A stretch of 64,000 bases of DNA, taken from assembly GCF_002796985.1 (NCBI RefSeq), contig NZ_PEKX01000007.1, positions 1,354,284 through 1,418,283 on the forward strand, given 5' to 3'. Position numbers and translations under genes: made by a program. Under the pieces are notes generated by a model. It did no database searches. It saw nothing but the letters and a program-made list of their open reading frames with translations, and was not told where the DNA came from. Positions 59,843 to 64,000 of the stretch are shown here, in pieces. How positions within the stretch are numbered: position 1 is the first letter of the stretch; each line of letters begins with the position of its first letter. This DNA is from Pseudomonas sp. (GTDB lineage: Bacteria; Pseudomonadota; Gammaproteobacteria; Pseudomonadales; Pseudomonadaceae).

Positions 59843-61771
59843 ATGCAACTCTTCCGCTCGGCTCCGACGCGCTTCCTGGCGCTGATCGCCTTGCTCTGGC
59901 TGACCGTCTTCTTCCTGACCCGCCTGGTCCTCCTGGTTGGCCATCTGTCCGAAGTCGGCACGGCCCACGTGGCGGTCTTTGCCGTCGGCCTGCTCTATGA
60001 CCTGAGTTTCCTGGTCTATGCCCTGTTGCCGATGGGCGTGGTCCTGCTGCTGATGCCCGCGCGTGTCTGGCGCAGCACTACCTGGCGTTGGTTGCTGACG
60101 GCCACGCTGTTTGTCAGCGTCTACGTGATGCTCTTCACCGCGGTGGCCGAATGGCTGTTCTGGGACGAGTTCGGGGTGCGCTTCAACTTCATCGCGGTCG
60201 ACTACCTGGTCTACTCGGACGAGGTGCTGAACAACATCCTCGAGTCCTACCCGATCGGTCTGCTGCTGAGCATCCTGGCAGCCATTTCGCTGGTCGTGAC
60301 CCTGGCGCTGTTCAAGGTCATCGGCCGTCTGCGCGACGCCGAGGTGGCGTCCCCGCCGCGCCGTCTGCTGGGCTGCGTTGGCCTGGTGGTGCTGGCGCTG
60401 GTGGCCGGCCTGCTGGTGGACCAGGATTCCCCGCGCGGCCAGAGCGGCAATACCTACTTCCGCGAGCTGGCGAGCAACGGCCCGTATCAGTTCTTCGCCG
60501 CCTTCCGTAACAACGAGCTGGACTACCCGCAGTTCTACTCCACCCTGCCGGCGCAGGAAGTCTCCCGGCAGATGCGCGCGGAGCTGGCCGAGCCCAACGC
60601 GCGTTTCGTCGGCACGGACCCCTTGGACATCCGCCGGAGTATTTCCAGCGAAGGCGCGCCCAAGCGCTACAACATCGTCCTGGTGACCATCGAGAGCTTC
60701 AGCGCCAAGTACATGGGCAGCAACGGCGATGGGCGCAACCTCACTCCCAACCTCGACGAACTGCGCCGCAACAGCCTCTACTTCAACAACTTCTACGCCA
60801 CCGGCACCCGTACCGACCGTGGCCTGGAAGCCATTACCCTGTCGATCCCGCCGACGCCCGGCCGCTCCATCGTCAAGCGCGTCGGCCGCGAAAGCGGCTT
60901 CGCCAGCCTCGGCCAGCAGCTGAAGAACGTCGGTTACGACGCCGTGTTCCTGTACGGCGGGCGCGGCTACTTCGACAACATGAACGCCTTCTTTGGCGGC
61001 AACGGCTACCGCATCGTCGACCAGTCCAGCGTCCAGGAGTCGGACATCCACTTCAAGAACGCCTGGGGCATGAGCGACGAAGACCTCTACGCCCAGGCGA
61101 TCAAGGTGGCGGACCAGGACCATGCCCGCCAGCAGCCGTTCCTGCTGCAACTGATGACCACCTCCAACCATCGGCCCTACACCTACCCGAATGGCCGCAT
61201 CGACATCCCTTCCGGCGAAGGGCGCGACGGCGCGGTGAAGTACACCGACTACGCCATTGGCCAGTTCCTCAAGGCGGTGAAGAGCAAGCCCTGGTTCGAC
61301 AACACCCTGTTCGTGTTCGTCGCCGACCACACCGCGGGCAGCGCCGGCAAGGAAGACCTGCCGGTGGCGAACTACCAGATCCCGCTGTTCATCTATGCGC
61401 CCAAGCTGCTGCCGGCCGGGGAGCGCGCGGAACTGGCGAGCCAGCTGGACCTGGCGCCGAGCCTGCTGTCGATCCTCAACCTGAGCTACACCTCGACCTT
61501 CTACGGGCGCAACCTGATGGTGCCGAACACCCTGCCGCCGCGCGTGGTGATCGGCAACTACCAGCACCTGGGGCTGTTCGACGGCCAGGACCTGGCGATC
61601 CTCAGCCCGCGCGGTGAACTGCGCCGACACAACCAGGCCCTCGGCGCGAGCACGGAAGTGCCGGAGAAAGCGGACGACCCGCTGGTGGACCGGGCGATCA
61701 GCTACTACCAGTCGGCGAGCTACGGCTTCACCCATCACCTGCTGGACTGGAAACCGACGGCGGGGCAGTGA
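59843..61771 (+). CDS. LTA-synthase/sulfatase family membrane protein
   Basis: Predicted phosphoglycerol- or phosphoethanolamine-type transferase, 642 residues, inner membrane with a periplasmic catalytic domain. Five hydrophobic segments fill about residues 10-195. The sulfatase-fold domain (from about 275) has VTIESFSA (metal ligand E284), the nucleophile threonine in GTRTDRG (T324) and FVFVADHT with metal-binding Asp-His near 500. In Gram-negatives this family (OpgB-like and LtaS-like) often modifies periplasmic glucans or lipids. AAGGA precedes ATG 59843. Confidence 0.87.
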   Translation: MQLFRSAPTRFLALIALLWLTVFFLTRLVLLVGHLSEVGTAHVAVFAVGLLYDLSFLVYALLPMGVVLLLMPARVWRSTTWRWLLTATLFVSVYVMLFTAVAEWLFWDEFGVRFNFIAVDYLVYSDEVLNNILESYPIGLLLSILAAISLVVTLALFKVIGRLRDAEVASPPRRLLGCVGLVVLALVAGLLVDQDSPRGQSGNTYFRELASNGPYQFFAAFRNNELDYPQFYSTLPAQEVSRQMRAELAEPNARFVGTDPLDIRRSISSEGAPKRYNIVLVTIESFSAKYMGSNGDGRNLTPNLDELRRNSLYFNNFYATGTRTDRGLEAITLSIPPTPGRSIVKRVGRESGFASLGQQLKNVGYDAVFLYGGRGYFDNMNAFFGGNGYRIVDQSSVQESDIHFKNAWGMSDEDLYAQAIKVADQDHARQQPFLLQLMTTSNHRPYTYPNGRIDIPSGEGRDGAVKYTDYAIGQFLKAVKSKPWFDNTLFVFVADHTAGSAGKEDLPVANYQIPLFIYAPKLLPAGERAELASQLDLAPSLLSILNLSYTSTFYGRNLMVPNTLPPRVVIGNYQHLGLFDGQDLAILSPRGELRRHNQALGASTEVPEKADDPLVDRAISYYQSASYGFTHHLLDWKPTAGQ

Positions 61772-61776
61772 GCCCT

Positions 61777-61815
61777 GAGCTGGCAGGTATCGCGCGATGC
61801 GATACCTGCCAGCTC
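61777..61815. terminator. Perfect 17-bp hairpin after the LTA-synthase-like gene
   Basis: GAGCTGGCAGGTATCGC (61777-61793) pairs fully with 61799-61815 around a 5-base loop. It begins five bases after the stop. No T tract follows, so it may act as an RNA 3' end or protein site rather than as a classical terminator. Confidence 0.6.
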
Positions 61816-61859
61816 GAAATACGCCACTTGCCGGCGCGGCGCTTGGGTATAAGACGCCC

Positions 61860-62138
61860 ATGCGCTACCGACGTCTGGACCTCAACCTGCTGGTCGCCCT
61901 GGATGTGCTGCTCGAAGAGGGCAGCGTCAGCCGGGCGGCGCAGCGCCTCAACCTCGGCCAGTCGGCAACCAGTGCCGCGCTGGGCCGTCTGCGCGAACAT
62001 TTCCAGGACCCGCTGCTGGTGCCCCTGGGTCGGGGCCTGGAGCTGACCTCGCTGGCGCGTCAGCTGCTTCCCCTACAAGATCCGCCATGCCTCCGCTGGC
62101 TTCGTGCGGGCCGTGGCGATTCTGCAATAGCGCGTTGA
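61860..62138 (+). pseudogene. Truncated LysR-family regulator
   Basis: The first 70 residues are a normal LysR helix-turn-helix (MRYRRLDLNLLVALDVLLEE, SRAAQRLNLGQSATSAALGRL) through TSLARQLLP. Then the frame continues only 20 residues with no LysR character and stops; the effector domain is missing. In another frame the tail reads YKIRHASAGFVRAVAILQ, possibly the end of an unrelated gene joined by deletion. Confidence 0.75.
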
Positions 62139-62268
62139 CGCTTCCCCCGGCCGAGGGCTGAACGACCCTTTGTCGCCTCGCTTCGCGCCGCCCGTTGCGC
62201 CACTGGGAAGCCCGCGCGCCAGGGTCTTTACTGGCACAGAGGGCCTGTCGATCAGCGAGGCTGGCGTG

Positions 62269-62613
62269 ATGAACGGCGAAGAGGTGGTACCCGAGACACG
62301 GGGCGTGACGGTGGAGCTGTTGTCGACGGTCGATCTCGGCCCCGAGATCGAAGGCATGACGGGCCGTCAGCTGCGGATGCGCCGGGTGACCATCGAACCC
62401 GGCGGCGTCTTCGGCCCGCTGCATGACCACATCGACCGGCCAGGCACGGTGTTCATCCTGCAGGGCACCCTCACCGACCACCGCAATGGCATCGCCACGG
62501 ACTACGGGCCGGGTGTCGGCTGGCCCGAGGACCACAACACCCGGCACTGGCTGGAGAACCGTGGCAGCGTCACGGCGGTGGAAATCTCGGTCGATATCGT
62601 CCGGCTGGGGTAG
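62269..62613 (+). CDS. Single-domain cupin protein
   Basis: Small beta-barrel metal-binding protein of 114 residues. Cupin motif 1 is GPLHDHIDRPGTVFILQG (histidines and glutamate/aspartate ligands) and motif 2 includes GPGVGWPEDHNTRHWLEN. The ATG at 62269 has GAGG at eight bases; a longer in-frame start at 62170 cannot be excluded. Ligand and role are unknown. Confidence 0.75.
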   Translation: MNGEEVVPETRGVTVELLSTVDLGPEIEGMTGRQLRMRRVTIEPGGVFGPLHDHIDRPGTVFILQGTLTDHRNGIATDYGPGVGWPEDHNTRHWLENRGSVTAVEISVDIVRLG

Positions 62614-62902
62614 GGCGCTTCCCGATCCTTTCCTTGACCACTGCAGCACTTCTCCGAGGTGCCCTGTTGGTCGTTTGCTGGCGCTCAGGAGCGGTAGCTA
62701 CCGACCCATGCTGGGTGAAACCTCGAAGTGCTTGCACCAGAACCGGAATTGCGATTAGCCCTCGACAGTGCACGCGACTCAAGCGGCCACGGGCTGTCTA
62801 ACTGTTTGCGCGTGATACCCAGCTTGGGCATTGCCAGCACACCCGGTGCGCTTTGGCTGCTTTCCGATCGGTGTCTGGCTGTCTTGCAGCCGGATACGTT
62901 TC
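62614..62902. other. 289-base non-coding stretch
   Basis: Only short frames with atypical codons occur between the cupin gene and the convergent membrane-protein gene. No repeat, terminator or RNA was recognised. The base composition is less GC-rich than the neighbours, and the stretch may be decayed sequence. Confidence 0.4.
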
Positions 62903-63433
62903 TCACTGAGCCGGCTTGTCGTCTGTGGGGCGGGGTGGAAGTGGTCCGAGGAACATTTTCCTCAGTCGCTCATGGCCTATCACGCGCGCCAGTTCCGAGA
63001 TGACGCAGTACATGAAGATCAAGGTGACGAGCAGTATCTGTACCGCCCAGAAGCGTGGCCAGTTCATGGATGTCCATAACATGGAGTTTGCATCTACCAG
63101 GCTGGGGGCTTCTTTCCAGTATTCGTAGAGGCGCTCCAGGTAATGCACGAACAGGGCGACCAGCGCATACATCACGGTCTTCCAACTGACGTTCCAGATC
63201 AGCGGCTTTTCGGGGAAGCGATTGATGAAAGGCAGCATGTCGGCTACCAGAACCGATTTGCCCAGCACCAGGGAGGCGATCAGAACCGAGGCGGTCACAG
63301 GAAGCGGAACACCCGATCCCTTGATCATGAGCGCGCGAATGACGGCCACGATGTGCAGGATGACGAAGAAGAAGATGGTCGGCGGGAGCGCCTTGATGAG
63401 TTCGTGTTTTGCCTTGAGCAGTATCGATGCCAT
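62903..63433 (-). CDS. Integral membrane protein of unknown function beside the cytochrome gene
   Basis: A 176-residue protein with four hydrophobic segments (near 14-34, 40-60, 83-100, 128-150) and conserved-looking LPFINRFPEKPLIWNVSWK between two of them. The ATG at 63433 is chosen because upstream codons are not membrane-like. No family name was recognised. It follows the cytochrome c gene on the same strand after 61 bases and may be expressed with it. Confidence 0.65.
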   Translation of the reverse strand: MASILLKAKHELIKALPPTIFFFVILHIVAVIRALMIKGSGVPLPVTASVLIASLVLGKSVLVADMLPFINRFPEKPLIWNVSWKTVMYALVALFVHYLERLYEYWKEAPSLVDANSMLWTSMNWPRFWAVQILLVTLIFMYCVISELARVIGHERLRKMFLGPLPPRPTDDKPAQ

Positions 63434-63494
63434 GGGTTTCACCGTCTGATTTGTCGGATTCTCGGGCTTGCGTGCATCGGTCGAGCCGGCCAGC

Positions 63495-64000
63495 TCAAGG
63501 GGCGATTCCGGCTGGGTAGGCCTGGCTGCCGAGCAGTGCGCCGTCGACGGTTTTGCCGTAATAACCCTGATCGGAGCCATGGAAGCGTTTGGCCGTGCTG
63601 GCGACATCACCGTTGAACCGCGGGTCCTGTGGTCGCTCCTGGCTGTTGAGGTAGGCCGCCACGTCCCAGGCTTGCTGGACGTTCAGTTGCACGGCCTTGC
63701 CCAGCGGCATGTTCTCGTAGATGAAGGTGGCCGCCGTATTGACGCGGTGCATGCCGGCGCCCCAGTTGTACGAGTCGGCTCCCCACAAGGCCGGAATCAC
63801 TGGTACGTCAGCCATCTTGCGTCCTTCGCCTTGCGCACCATGGCAGATGGCGCAGTGTTGCGTGTAAACCTGTTCACCCCGTTGTGGCGAGTAGGCCTGC
63901 GGTGGCTCGGGCAGGGCGGCGAAGGCGCGTCCGGGCATCCGTTCGCGTCCTTCCATCTTCACCTTGCCTGTCAGCGGCCCCGGCAGCTCGAAGGATTCGT
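63495..64000 (-). CDS. TsdA-like diheme cytochrome c (partial, N-terminus beyond window)
   Basis: C-terminal part of a periplasmic c-type cytochrome of the COG3258 (TsdA thiosulfate dehydrogenase-like) family. The second heme motif CAICH is visible in QVYTQHCAICHGAQGEG, followed by the LWGADSYNWGAGMHRV and NMPLGKAVQLNVQQAWDVAAYLNSQERP segments typical of the family's second domain. The reading frame is open to the right edge (FELPGPLTGKVKM), so the first heme domain lies outside. Thiosulfate as substrate is an inference from family. Confidence 0.85.
   Translation of the reverse strand, partial: ESFELPGPLTGKVKMEGRERMPGRAFAALPEPPQAYSPQRGEQVYTQHCAICHGAQGEGRKMADVPVIPALWGADSYNWGAGMHRVNTAATFIYENMPLGKAVQLNVQQAWDVAAYLNSQERPQDPRFNGDVASTAKRFHGSDQGYYGKTVDGALLGSQAYPAGIAP

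Noticed and set aside
62685..62906. 73-codon leftward frame before the cupin end
   Set aside because: Atypical codons, no ribosome site, no domain; most likely non-coding.

Overview
The window reads as chromosomal DNA of a high-GC Pseudomonas of the P. aeruginosa / P. nitroreducens / P. citronellolis kind. This is inferred from gene content and order: a cbb3 oxidase operon, then Aer and AcnA, then a TusA protein and a PauB/PauA pair, an order I recall from the P. aeruginosa PAO1 region around PA1557-PA1566. Several copies of a REP palindrome with a GTAGGAGCGAG core, typical of Pseudomonas, support it. No rRNA, tRNA, CRISPR array, prophage or insertion sequence was recognised.

Layout. 1-2026: ccoO (cut by the window edge) and ccoN, facing left, with a perfect ANR/FNR box upstream. 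2150-4119: an alpha/beta hydrolase and an acyl-reductase-like SDR. 4246-8738: the aerotaxis receptor aer and aconitase acnA. 9099-13245: rlmM, a MaoC-like protein, an S15-type lipoprotein hydrolase and a TusA protein. 13376-21780: polyamine uptake (ATPase, binding protein, two permeases), a LysR regulator, and PauB- and PauA-like enzymes of the gamma-glutamylation route. 22375-23776: a MoaD/ThiS ubiquitin-like protein paired with a beta-propeller protein. 23755-25712: a RimK-type ATP-grasp ligase, a 47-residue membrane protein and a broken acetyltransferase. 25744-27840: a BigR-type sulfide/persulfide operon (regulator, two YeeE/YedE half-transporters, persulfide dioxygenase-like enzyme) with a clear operator. 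27913-31260: a large autotransporter with a zinc metalloprotease motif. 31655-35949: aceE-aceF. 36150-41997: a diguanylate cyclase, a histidine phosphatase, a ClpP-like periplasmic protein, a Nudix hydrolase, then LysR / pirin / YcaC-like hydrolase. 42120-44019: two small unknown genes preceded by a strongly folded leader, followed by a decayed membrane-protein gene. 44059-45830: an OprD-type porin and a proline-rich protein. 46062-54076: a phosphonate cluster (phnX, LysR, MFS transporter, iron alcohol dehydrogenase, phnE, phnC, phnD and a divergent LysR). 54173-64000: mixed housekeeping and accessory genes, including a sterol-desaturase-like protein, AraC, GNAT, MDR reductase, retropepsin-like protease, an LTA-synthase-like sulfatase, a truncated LysR, a cupin and a TsdA-like cytochrome c cut by the right edge.

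How the parts work together. The left end is respiratory and low-oxygen physiology under ANR (cbb3 oxidase, aerotaxis). The two accessory nutrient modules each carry their own uptake system: polyamines are imported and gamma-glutamylated, then oxidised for carbon and nitrogen; phosphonates are imported by PhnCDE and converted through phosphonoacetaldehyde to acetaldehyde and phosphate by PhnX, with an alcohol dehydrogenase present where the usual transaminase PhnW would be expected. The most interesting less-explained items are the MoaD-like/beta-propeller pair, the leader RNA candidate near 43000, the metalloprotease autotransporter, and the phosphonate cluster without PhnW.
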